A DNA stretch of 36,213 nucleotides. It comes from Spirogloea muscicola. Lineage: Eukaryota > Streptophyta > Zygnematophyceae > Spirogloeales > Spirogloeaceae. Under the pieces are notes generated by a model, which was given only the letters and a program-made list of their open reading frames with translations, was not told where the DNA came from and searched no databases. A program made the translations under genes and the position numbers. The stretch spans positions 378,386 to 414,598 of the forward strand of contig WELB01000070.1 of NCBI GenBank assembly GCA_009602725.1, written 5' to 3'. Of the stretch, positions 22,541-34,000 are shown one piece after another; the first letter of the stretch is position 1; each line of letters opens with the position of its first letter.

Positions 22541-22923
22541 GACGATATTGGCCTCAGCTCCACGATCACTTCTCAGCACCCACCGTCTGCAGCAACGTTT
22601 GTCCTCACGGCCATAGTCTCGCCAGGTGAGCTCCGCGCGGCCTGCCTGCTGCAAGCCGTGTCTAACCCCGGACGCCAGAAGCGCGGCATCAGCTCAAGGA
22701 GCCATTATCAATGCGCGATTTGGCGAAGGGAAGCCGCCGACGGCGCCCACTGGCATCCAGTGAAGCGCTCGACGGTGTGCGAGGCTTGAGATCGTGCTAG
22801 AAGGCCTGGTTGCGATGGAGGCGCGCCCAGAGACGGCGGGCGCACCCTCTTGCGCTTGCTGCGGGGGTCCTCCGTCGTAAAGGCGGCCTTAGCGACGTCG
22901 AGGGCGGATTTGGTGGGGCCGCC
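22541..22923 (+). promoter_or_regulatory. Upstream region of RPC6
   Basis: GC-rich DNA from about 22620 up to the RPC6 start codon, as at other gene starts in the window. It contains an ATG at 22815 opening a short frame that stops before the main ATG, which may be an upstream ORF if transcribed. No specific binding site is recognised. Confidence 0.45.
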
Positions 22924-25900
22924 ATGGGCAGCCCTGCAGCAGGCGCCGAGCAGTCTATCCTCCTGCTCTGCCGGCGGCACCCCGAGGTGCTAAACCCCGG
23001 TTTCCTAAGCCCTTGCAACCAAAACCCCGCCTACAAAAGACCGGAAGAGAAAGCCTCGCCTGCTGGCACGAAGGATTGGAGTGTGAAACGCCAAAATCTG
23101 AACTTCCGCGCTGCAACAGTAAAAGTTTGGGTTGTGTGAGTCACTAACACATTGCTGGGTGCTGCGCTGCGTTCGGCTGCAGGGGCTGGCGGCGAAGGTG
23201 TTGGAGGACGAGCTGCGGGCGTACTCGCTGCAGGAGCAGGCGCAGGCTATCAATGCCCTCCTTCAAAAGGTAGAGTCCCGCTGAGCCCCTGGGTGCATGC
23301 AATCTAGATTTTTAAAGGTTTAAGAGTTTCAGGGTTTAGGATTCAGGGTATGTGAACCCTGAACCCTAAACCCTCAAGCCAAGAGGCCAGAACACGTAAA
23401 TCTCCCACATGAACAATTCTCAAGCCGAATTTTTGCCTACTTCCATAGCTCTGTGCTGAAGACGATTTGAAGCAATCTCGGAGCAAGCCTAGCATCTGCC
23501 CAGCTTGTTCTTGTGCACTGGCCGCTGCTTGAACAGTGGTGACAGCTACTCCTTGGGGAGTTGTCAGCTAGGCCCCTTCAGCGCCAGCAGCGTTCTTGGC
23601 TGGTATCTGGCAGCTGCCATCAATGTCCTGAGCCGGGTCGACAAGTCACGATCCTCAGTATCTGAATCCCAAGGTTACATATAGCTGCTTGTTGGGGGAA
23701 CACTGTGTTTGATGAGCTGTCCTTGAGCTGCACACACTTTGCATTGGCCTTTTATGGCAACTCTTTGATTCTTTCGCACTGGATTGCGGTGCTGCAGCGG
23801 CTGGTGCAACTATTTACCAAGGGCGATACCCTGGTGTACAAGGAATTGGACCAGGAAGAAGCCGTGAAGTAAGGCAGATGGGGCATTTTCATAGCCGATT
23901 ATTCATATCTTCAGTTGCATCTGGCCGAATCTGGCCCGCGTTCAGAACCTACTTGAGTGTTGTCTACATGAGGTCTGGCAATAGCTCCAAATCAAGATTG
24001 GTTATCCACGACTGCAACGATGATCTGACAAGATGGAGGTAGAGATGCTGCTGCCGATTGTGAGAGCCTTCTGGCAGCTTTCACTTGCTCCTTTGTATTT
24101 GCAGGTTCAAGGGCTTGAGCTCGGAGGACATGCTGGTGTACCAGATCATCCAGCAGGCTGGGAACATGGGTATGTGGGATTTCTTGCACTGATATTATCT
24201 CATCAGGTTGCACTTATCTACAATTGCAGCAAGTGGTTTGCTTCAGTACATCAACCGCTATTGATTTCCGATCATCACTTGATGTCAAGCTTCTGTCGAG
24301 ATACTTGTCAGCTTCTAATGAGTTGCATGAAACAGGGTCATCGTTTGTTGAAGTCCTTGCAGCACATGCAATTACCTGAATGTGCGTCCTGGTTGCTGGA
24401 TCTTCCACCTGTATAATGACTTGTGATTGCTGCTTGACTTGCTATCTTGCAACTGTTAGGCATCTGGACCAGGGACATGAAGTTGAGGAGTAACCTGCAA
24501 CAGCCTCAGATCACAAAGATCCTGAAGACGTTGGAGGGACGCCACCTCATCAAGGCTGTCAAATCCGTCGCAGTAAGTTATAAGTTCTCCAGCTATATAG
24601 CTCAATTCAGTAGCTAGAGCATCCAGGACCAGATACATCTACCTTCTAGGGATCTGGTATCTGACAATTTCCACACACGGGTGGCCTGCAAGATCAGCAG
24701 AACGATCAGAATGATGGTGCCTGCATCAGATTTTCTCTGATGCATTACATGCAACATCCACTCTAGGATGCCTAGGGCAGTGACACTTTTACTGACTTGC
24801 ATAGAAATGTAAGTGGGAGTGGATGTTATCTGGTGACAGAGCAAGAACCGGAAGGTGTACATGCTGATTGAGCTGGAGCCATCCAGGGAGATCACAGGGG
24901 GGGCTTGGTACACGGAGCATGAGTTTGATGCTGAATTTATTGCTGTTCTGAGGCAGCAGTGCTTGCAGTATATCCTCCACAAGGTCACCCACTCTAATTG
25001 TGCTACTTTGGTGACGCGTAATCTGCAATTTAAGCACAGTACATGAGGTGCTTTGGATTTGCTTGATCTTTTTGGTATTTAGGAACATCCTTTTCTGGCC
25101 TTTATGCTCAGATACCACATTGACTTGATGAGCTGCAGGGTGCTGTGACGCTCGAGGACGTCGCCGAGGCTGTGCGGCTGTCAGGGGTGACTAGGGAAGA
25201 GCTCCGTCTGGAAGACTACCAGCAGGTCCGTAAGCAATGTAGTGCAGAGCAAAACCTAGGAGGTCGACTAGACCTGTCGCATGGCACAACAAGCTAAGCA
25301 ACTCCAGGCACATGGAGCATGGCGGCAGCAGCCACTCCTCTTCTTCACTCTCGAAATATGGACAGTGGGCATGGAGTGATCGCAACTTGGTCGCAAGGGC
25401 AGTTTCAAGTCGCCTTGCTTAACAACGTTTGTCTGCTGCATGCAGAAACGGCGAGCTGTCCCCAGTTATTGAGCTCCTATGTGCCTGTGCAGAGCAGATA
25501 GTGAACACACTCGTCTACGACGGCGAGGTTGAAGTGGTGATGAGCAGTGGGCGAGACCCACCATTTCCTCTGATGAGTTGCCATGATAGTAAGCTTCAAG
25601 CACCTGTTGTAAGCTAAACTTAGGATCCCATGCTGATTCCTTGACCCAGATTCTACGACTTAGACAAAAAGATTAATTTCTGAGCGTTTGTTGCTCAATC
25701 GGTCAGACGTTGTGCTGGACCAAAGTCTGTTAATGGTACCCACTCATCTTGTTGGCATGGGGTGCCTGAGACGCATGCTTTCTCTGGTGCTGGATCCTTT
25801 TCTCGGCAGGGGACTCTGTACTACAAGCCGTCAACATCCCGTGTCCCTGATTCGACTCCCTTCACCAGCATCCCTTGTGGTGTCTGCCCCGTATTGTCGA

Positions 25901-26100
25901 TGAGCCTCCTACCCACGTCCATAGCTGCAACTTGGGGCGGCATGCCTGTGGCACGTGATGCATGATACCGCCAGGGGACCTGTGCATATCTATTTCCTGA
26001 CAATCCACGCTTGGGCGCGCAGGTCCTGCGCGACTGCAGTGATGACGGGCTTGTATCACCAAAGACGTGCATATACTTCAAAGAGTGGCTCCAATTTTGA
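22924..26100 (+). CDS. RPC6: DNA-directed RNA polymerase III subunit RPC6 (RPC34/POLR3F)
   Basis: Subunit of the Pol III heterotrimer that helps initiation at tRNA and 5S genes. Exons: 22924-22986, 23183-23269, 23798-23868, 24105-24169, 24460-24572, 24840-24983, 25139-25225, 25498 to about 25535-25614, 25810-25890, 26023-26100; GT-AG with consistent phases. Winged-helix regions: YKELDQEEAVKFKGLSSEDM; QIIQQAGNMGIWTRDMKLRS; ITKILKTLEGRHLIKAVKSV; YMLIELEPSREITGGAWYTE. A further helix-turn-helix unit spans GAVTLEDVAEAVRLSGVTRE to IVNTLVYDGEVEV. The C-terminus carries the family's Fe-S-type cysteine pattern CX2CX5CX10C (CGVCPVLRDCSDDGLVSPKTC, shortened from its flanks) and ends IYFKEWLQF, like human EWLEF. 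The donor of the 25498 exon is uncertain, and a short exon may be missing before 25810. The ATG follows GCC in good context and gives MGSPAAGAEQ. Confidence 0.96.
23327..23378. repeat. Palindromic telomere-like repeat in an RPC6 intron
   Basis: The arm at 23327-23349 (containing AGGGTTTAGGATTCAGGGT) and the arm at 23356-23378 (containing ACCCTGAACCCTAAACCCT) are inverted copies with one or two mismatches and a 6-base loop. The core is TTTAGGG / CCCTAAA. It lies about 58 bases after the splice donor of RPC6 exon 2. Confidence 0.9.
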
Positions 26101-26649
26101 GCCCCCTTAGCTTGAACATCATCTCTCCTGTTTGATACCACTTGATTGTTGCCCCAATATCATCCCACAATGCTCTAGCACCACTCCTCGCTGCATGCCA
26201 TGCCGGAGCGCAGAAGAGAGCAGAGTTGCAAGATGGGGCGGGGCAAATCTCTTTTGACAAAAAGCAGGCTATGCTGCTGTCATGTCAGGCTTTCACCTCC
26301 ACTGCGGCATTGTCATAGGGCAAGTGGGACAGAGGTGCAGAGAAGAAGGTGAGGCTCAGGAGGGAGGGCTATGAATATTCCTAAATGTCGTGCACTTGCA
26401 AACCTGCAGGCAAAGCAGCAGGTACAGGGAGGGGGAGGGAGAGGGAGGGGGAGGGGGACCGGGGGGTGTTAAACGTGATGTCTGTGCTGACATTGACAAT
26501 AAGACACTGACTGGTGCTGACACTGGCGCTGATGCAGCAAAAGAACCTATGCCCAATTGCCTGGTCAGTGTTATGACAACGGTCAGAGCAACAACAACGA
26601 CACATGTTTGGGGCCATGTTCAAACAGCGCCGCCATGCTGCTGGAGAGG
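26101..26649. other. Spacer between convergent RPC6 and eL38
   Basis: Presumed 3' UTRs of RPC6 (+) and eL38 (-). It contains the G-rich tract at 26426-26466. Otherwise no coding or RNA gene is seen. Confidence 0.55.
26426..26466 (+). repeat. G-rich purine tract, potential G-quadruplex
   Basis: Repeated GGGAGGG/GGGGGAGGG units run for about 40 bases and are nearly all purine. At least four G runs of three or more are closely spaced, which fits a quadruplex- or triplex-prone tract. It lies between the 3' ends of two convergent genes. Confidence 0.8.
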
Positions 26650-27510
26650 TCAAGGATAAGTTGCAGGCTGCGGACCTGGCGGCAAAGACTGCTTAAGCTT
26701 GTCAGCCTTGTCGGAGTCGGTGACGCAGAGGGTATAGAGGTACTTGCTGCACCGCACTTTGAATTTCACCACATTGCCCGTCTTCTTGATTTTCACAGCT
26801 GCCACACACAACATAAGCACACCTCAGCGTGGCTCAGGACCGTTGAGATTGCAGGGAACTGGGGGTGGACGCTCCTGGAAACGAGAGTAGCTACACGCCT
26901 CCGAGGGGACTCAGGAGCGCTGGCGCTGCTGAAAGCACGCAGCACTCCATGCGGCCTGCAGCTTCCATCTTGGCCAAGCACTCCAACTAAGCGGTCGATG
27001 GGCCCAGCAGCTAAGAGAAGGCCGCCTCTAGGCTCCGCTAGTGGCGAACACACAAACAGTGGGGAGGGCGGCCGCTCATGGCGAGAGGACGTTTCAGCAG
27101 CCAGTGGCAGACGGAACACGGCAGTAGGCCCGGTCGTGTTGCTGCCGAGACACGTGTCTGCCGAATGCTATGGCTGCAACCCTGGCTTACGGGCAAGAGG
27201 TGGAGAGCAGCCCACATAGTTCATAGAGGAGTTTAGAAGGGGGACGGGGGGGTTAGCGAGGGAACCCACATCGCGCATCCTTGCGCCGGGCAGTGAGCAG
27301 GAAGTCCTTGATCTCGTTGATCTGGTGCGGCTGCACGCCCGCGCCGCCGCGGACGCCGCCACACTACCGTCGTGAGGCTCAAGCGACGGCGGTGCTGGCG
27401 CGGCCTCGCGAGCCCGCGCTCGGCGAGGGCCGGCTCCACAGGCCACGCCAGCGCAGGCGCCGAAGCGACACTGGCGGGCAGCAGCAGCGAAGGCGCGGGG
27501 AGCTCACCAT
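26650..27510 (-). CDS. RPL38: 60S ribosomal protein eL38, complete, 3 coding exons
   Basis: Small protein of the large cytosolic ribosomal subunit. Exons (minus strand): 27510-27508 (ATG only), 27330-27270, 26798-26650, giving 70 residues, the family's length. The spliced protein begins [21 protein letters not shown], then [40 protein letters not shown] and PGPQPATYP. The first coding exon is only the start codon: GCCATG is directly followed by GTGAGC, and the next exon begins with the Pro codon after GTGCAG. This is the only way I see to supply the conserved Met-Pro start. The gene is divergent from DHX37 and convergent with RPC6. Confidence 0.96.
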
Positions 27511-27561
27511 GGCGACGGGCAGCCGCCGCAGACGGCGGCAACGGAGTTAGAGGCGACGGCT

Positions 27562-27594
<33 letters not shown>

Positions 27595-28068
27595 GCCGCT
27601 CGGCGCGGTGGTCGGGAGGGAGGACGTCGGCAGCAGCGGAGGGCTTTAGGAGGTGGCACGGGGTTTGGGGTTTTAGGGGGGGGGTCCGCCGGCCGACGAC
27701 TGCCGTTCGATGCGAGGCGATAGTCGGCGGCCCCGCGCCGTGCGATGGGCGCCGAGATGACAGTTTTTGGTAACTCCCGCAACAATTATAAGCCCTAACC
27801 CTAGACTGGCCTCCCTCCATCCGGGCCCGCCATTGCCGCGCCGCAGCTCGCCGCCGTCGCCTCCGGCGGCAGCGCTCAGAGCCGCCGCCGCTTGCTGCCG
27901 CCGCCGCCGCTCCACTGCAGCGCCTTCCAAGCGAGCATACGTCGGGGCTCGTCGCCCCGACTCGTTGGCGGCGGGCCATTCGACGTGGCGACCCGGGCGT
28001 GGGCCGTCGCTCGGAGCGGGACGCTCGGGAGGGCCCGTGCGCCGGTTTGGTAGCTCTCGGTCGCGGCC
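27511..28068. promoter_or_regulatory. Divergent eL38/DHX37 promoter region with telobox-like motifs
   Basis: 558 bp between the ATG of eL38 (-) and the ATG of DHX37 (+). It is very GC-rich, with a (GGC)n run at about 27563-27595, a TTTGGGGTTTTAGGGGG tract at 27664-27680 and CCCTAACCCTA at 27793-27803. In plants, telobox motifs (AAACCCTAA) are known in promoters of ribosomal-protein and translation genes, so co-regulation of the two genes is plausible but inferred. Confidence 0.6.
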
Positions 28069-31000
28069 ATGGGCCGGCCGAAGCAGCGCAGGCGCGAGCT
28101 CGGCAGTGCGGCATCGGCGACGGCGGCGACAGCCGCGCCGCCTCTGCCTGCGGGCCTACTCCTGGACCCTGGCATGCTCGAGGCCGCAGCCGGAAGGTGA
28201 GGAGCACTTGCGACGCGGCGCCGGCGCATGCTGCGCAAACGCCGAGCGAACTCCCATGCCACTATGGCACCTTTGCTGCTGCAGCACCAATGGCTGTTGG
28301 AAGAAGCTCCAGCTAAACCCTAATGGCCACTTCCTGGTCGCCCTTGCTCCTTGCAGCTGCTCCGGCAGCAACGCTCTGGTCCTGCCGGCGGCCACCAAGC
28401 GCACTGCCTCCACGCGCAAGGTGAGCACATCTTGGCTCAGCAACAAAGCTTGTATCGGACGGCGTGTGTAGTGGGGTGAGAGCTGCCCTGGCGGCCAGAT
28501 CAGACACGGCGCAGCACCTCGCAGCAGCAAATGTGTGCTGCCGATGTGCTGCAATTATACAGACTCTGCGTATCACAGGCCGCAGCAGCGAGCGCCACGG
28601 CTGATCTCCAAGCCCACTCCCAAAGCCAAACCCCAAACCCCAAGCCCAAACTCAAACCCTAGTCGCAAAGGCGTCTTCGCCGAGGCTCACCTTCTCCTGC
28701 CCGATCCCAGGAGGCGGTTTCAGTGGCGGCGGCGGTCGCCAGAAAGACCAAGAGCCAGCTGCGGAAGCTGCGCCGGCTTCAGGTGCGAGCGCCCATGCCC
28801 ATCGCAGTCACTGTGTCCTTTAGGCATACTCTGCTCACGTGGTAAGGCCCGAAATGCTGCGCAGGGGTGTGCAGCAGCTTTTGCCTGAGTCCAGAAATTG
28901 CAGAAGGAAGGGGTAAAGGTGCGAAGCTCTCTCGCGAGCAAGCTTCAGCAGAGGAACATGTACTTTGCTGAGAGTCGGCAGGGTTGGCGGTAGCAGGAGG
29001 AGAAGGAGAGCAGGCAGATGCGGAGCGCGGCCTTGGCGACCCTCCAGTGCGTTTCTCTTGCCTCGAAGCTGCAGCTCTGCAAATAGGTCGTATCTTCGCC
29101 ATATGTTTTGCGCTGAATTAAGTGCATGCAGTGAAACCCTAGTTCCGACATTGTGCGCAGTGATGGTGTTCACCGAAGCTTTACAAGTGTGCCGCTCTGA
29201 TGGCACCCTGCCGCAGGGCTCACAGGTTGGACGAGAGCTCTCTGCAGCTCCTGTCAGCGAGCAGCTCGCTGGGACAGGTACAGTAGTGCTGGTTTGCTTA
29301 ATCACCAAGGCCCAACTTGCACCATAGTGTCCTGCAAAGCTTGCAAGGGCTTCCGGTGCGGTTGACAAAGCTACCCCTCTCAAAGCATCAAGTGGCAGCA
29401 CGCGCGCTTGACATGTGAAGATGGAGGGAGTACACAGCTTTCATCAATGTGGATTGCTGGTGCGTGGTGTTAAGACACCAATCGCTTGTGGCAGGACGAG
29501 ACGATGCGGGAGCGTCTCCGCAAGGCCATGCAATTTGAGCGTGCAGGGCTTGCGCCGCTGGATGGGGTGCCGCTGTACAAGCGGCAACACAAAGCCATCA
29601 GCAATAGCAGTGACAGCGACCAGGAGTTGCAAGAGGGCCAGCACGTTGGTGGAGTCACGAGACTGGCTGTGTGCATGGACAGGGGACACCATGCAGGTAC
29701 TACGGCTCTTCAGTGTGACGGCCAAATACCGGAGGGAGACCTGCCAACGGGATCGCTCAAGCCCGTGAGCTCTTACAGGCCCGCCCCTACAGATTCTTCT
29801 GAGAATACTGTTGACGTCAGAGAGCCGACCCTAGCAAGCACCTCGGCTGCTGGACCATCAGAAGGGGCAGCAGAGGCTGCTAAGCAACACGTTGATGTCG
29901 AGCCCAAGAAGAGGAGAAAGAGCAAGGCCAAGAAGAGGGCGAAAGTGATGCCTCAGCAAGGCGACATTGACATTCCCCACGAGATTGTTGGGGCCATGGA
30001 GACGGCATCGGCGAGGTTTGCCAACACTGAGGAGGAGGCGGTCCTAGCGAACGAGGAGGGCGCCACGCAAGCTGCCGGGCGAGACAATGATGCAAATGCC
30101 ATGGCCACCAGTGACCCGGTGGAGGGAGGCGGCATGGAAGCAGTGGACGGCTCGCTGGCATTCAGTCAGCAGGAGAAGAGCACGGCAGTCTCCGTGAACC
30201 GGAGCTTGGAGATACAGCGGAGCCGGTCGAAGCTGCCCATCCTGATGATGGAGCAGGAGATCATGGAGGCAATATCGGAGAGGCCCGTTGTGATTGTTTG
30301 CGGCGAGACAGGGTGTGGGAAGACCACGCAAGTGCCTCAGGTGGTCTTCCTCCGGCATTTGCACAAATTTATGAATTCCATAGTAGGATTTACAGCAACA
30401 TTGCCTTCTCTGCAAATCCCGAGCCCTATGTGGCCTGCCTGTTTGGGTTTGTGCACAGACATGTCACAGTTGTTATCTCATTATTGACTGAAATTATTCC
30501 TTGTGCAGTTCCTGTATGAGGCTGGCTATGGACAAGCCACCGGGAAACACCGAGGCATGATTGGCGTGACACAGCCACGGCGGGTGGCTGTTCTGGCCAC
30601 TGCGCGTCGCGTGGCTAATGAGCTTGGTACAACGCTGGGTGCGGAGGTAGGCTTCCAGGTTCGCCATGACCGCCACATTGGAGACACCTGCTCTATCAAG
30701 TTCATGACCGATGGCATCCTCCTGCGTGAAGTTCAGGTTCACCCTGACCTCCATTTGATATGGTCTACTTTGAATGCTTCATATAAGCGAATGTTGTCTT
30801 CTGTGCCTGAGAACACTTGGCCAGCTCAAGATTGTAGCTGTACCTCATCTTGTCTCTAAATTGGACCCTTCTCAGCTGATTGCTTATGTTACCCAGTGTG
30901 GCTGTGCTGCAGTCGGACTTCCTCCTGCAAAAATACTCTGTCATTGTGCTGGACGAGGCGCATGAGCGCAGCCTGAATACGGACATCCTCATTGGCCTCC

Positions 31001-34000
31001 TCTCTCGCATTGTGCCGTTGCGTCAGGTCCGAATCCTGTTTCAGGAACATATACTTGTGGTGGCTTCAGCACATGTTTAAGCACTAATGGTTCTCGATGG
31101 TTATAAGTGTGTATCTGTTATGGTAGCAAAGTGCACATCGTAGCAGTGGCGTCTGCACTGGACTGGCCCTCTAGTGGGGTCGCCAGGCCATTGGCATCGC
31201 TGCGGCAACACGAGAGTGGCACGAGAAGGAGCGCAACAGCGCGATCGGGCACTCTCTGTCCTCTGCGAGCGAATCTCTTGCAGATGGCTCGTTCCAAGCC
31301 TGCACATGTCATCTGTGCCACCATGGCGTGCCTCTGAGTTAGATTGTCCTACACTTTGCACTTGGGATAGACAACCTGGGCCAATGACAGACAAGTACAA
31401 GATGCCGGCACAAGAGAAGTAACACATGGCTCTAGTGGAGCCCTGGCATTTGCTACTCTTGACCTTTTCAGCAATACGGCGCTGTTAATTTGCTTGTGTG
31501 CCTGCCTGGTATTGAGCAGAAGATGTTTGAGGAGGAGTTGGCAGCCGTGGAGAAGGATGGTGGCACCAGACAAGGTCATGGGCGGCGGCAGCAAGTGACG
31601 CCGCTGAAGCTGGTGCTCATGAGTGCCACGCTGCGGCTGGAGGACTTTGCGGCCAACCAGCGGCTGTTCCCGACGCCCCCGCCGGTCATCGCCGTCCCCG
31701 CCAGGCAGTTCCCAGTCACCGTGCACTTCAGCCGGCGCACGGAGCTGGCCGACTACCTCGGCGCGTGCCGGAAGAAGGTCAAGGCCATCCACACGCGCCT
31801 GCCTCCTGGTGGCGTGTTGGTCTTCGTCACTGGCCAGCAAGAGGTCGAGGACCTCTGCCGTGCGCTGCGGCGGCTGTTCCCTTCACGCCAGCTGTGTGGC
31901 TCCGCTGGCGTGGAAGTGGGTGGTGGCGGCAGCGATGCGGAGCTGGACCGCATCTGTGGAGCAGCGGACGGGCCTGCAGAGGAGAGCAGCCGGGGGGTGA
32001 CTTTTGGTGGTGAGATGGACGAGGACAAGGACGATGACTATGTCGGTAGCCAGGAGAGAGACGTAGCCGACATAGAAGATGATGAGAGCGAAACGGACGA
32101 CGACGACGACATCAGCAGGGAGGATGATGGGCGTGAAGGTGACACACTCCTTCTCCAGGCTAACAACCAGCAATACGAACGTATGGTGCATGCTCCTGAC
32201 GCGGTACCAAACAAAGGGGCGGAGGCAGAACTTTCCATCACAGACGCGAGTTGTGAAGAGGGGCAACCTCCAGGAGCAGCGATCCAGGAGAAGGTGTCTT
32301 GGGGCATGGGTGTGGACCCCGGCGCACTGCATGTTGTGCCCCTGTATGCCGCCCTCTCGGCAAGGCAGCAGTTTCGCGCTTTTTCGCCTCCACCCAACGG
32401 TGCGCGGCTTGTCGTCGTGGCAACCAATGTTGCCGAGACATCGCTGACCATCCCGGGAATCAGGTGGGCTTGTCCATCACAACATGCAAATGTACTTTGC
32501 ACAAATCTGCCAACAAGGTCTCTATGCAGTTTGGCTGAAACTTGGGAGGGTTGGCTGATGTTACCTTGACCTTCTTGGCTTGCAAGCCTTCAAATGGACT
32601 CAAACTTGGGGTGCGCTACTTCAGATGTTGACAAGGCCTGTGGCAACTCGGTGTGCACAGATACGTGGTTGACAGCGGTCGCGCGAAGGTGCGGATCTTC
32701 GATCTGAAATCAGGCGTATCGCAATACATGGTCCAGTGGATAAGCAAGGCATCTGCGAACCAGCGCACAGGGCGTGCCGGCCGCACTGGCCCGGGGCATT
32801 GCTACCGCCTCTACTCCTCCGCACTCTACAATGACGCCTTTCCAGAGCATACGCCTGCAGAAATTACACGTGCCCCTGTCGAGGGGGTGGTCCTCCAGAT
32901 GAAAGCCATGGGTATCGACAAGGTCAGCACAAGCAACATCTTTGGCTACATGACTTCAAGGAGTTTGGAATGCTGCAGTCCCAGCACAGTCCAAGTTATC
33001 CGTTGTAGCACAGTCCAAATTATCTAGCATCGATGGGCACAACTGGCCCTGGAAATGTAGTGGCTAGACCTCAAACCCTCTCAGATGTTCTGGTGTCTGT
33101 TGACATTCCAGGTTGCCAACTTTCCATTTCCAACACCCCCGCCCCGAGCTGCGATGCTCGAGGCGCACCACTTGCCGATTGCATTATCAGCGCTCTCACC
33201 AAGTGAGAGCCACGAGGTCACGCCCATCGGCAAGGCCATGGTTTTGTACCCAATAGGCCCAAGGAGCGCAAGGCTGCTGGTGGCAGCCATGGCTGTTGTT
33301 GCACAGGGGTTGGTGCCAGTCAGTGCAGCGGCACTGTTCCTGGCACACGCTGTCGCAGCTGCTGCAGCTCTGAGTCTGGAAAGTCCCATGATGCGTGAGG
33401 CAGGGCAACTGGCGGCTAATGATAGCAGTGATGCCAACAGTACAGCTGTAGCTCTATCAAGGAAAAAGACGGGGGAGTTGGCCGGCAGTAGCGGCAAGGA
33501 TAAGCCCGTGCAGGATGAGCTGAAGGCGGCAGATCAGCAAGTGCAATGGCAGGAGCGGCGAAAGCGTAAGCGGGATGCCAGAGCAGCGCAGTCTTGCTTT
33601 CGCGACTGTACTAGTGATGCTCTCACCATTGGTATGTGCACAATCAGCCGTCCTATCCACGTAATTGCTGAGAGTTGCAACTCTGGCTGGCAAGCTGCGG
33701 AAAGTGGGAGAATGTAAAGGCAGACAGGACTATGATTGTCATTGAGCTGCAAATAGATGTCAAGTGTGGTGCAACACCCCGTAGCGCCCGTCTCACGTAT
33801 TTTGGGCTCGGCTACTTGCCCAGTACTTTGTTCGAATTGTTTACAGAATCTCATTCCACGTAGTCCCTGATTCTTGTATTTGAACTTTACGTGGTGACCA
33901 GGTGTCCGTAGCTCTTACCTCCTCTCCTCCCTCCTTTGCTGCAGTCAATGCATTACAAGCATATGAGGCTGCAGAACAACCAGAGGTGTTCTGCACATCG

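Noticed and set aside
27233-28207. 324-codon minus-strand open frame over the eL38/DHX37 promoter
   Set aside because: Arg/Ala/Pro-rich translation of GGC/GCC-rich DNA. It overlaps the eL38 exon in another frame and the antisense of DHX37 exon 1.
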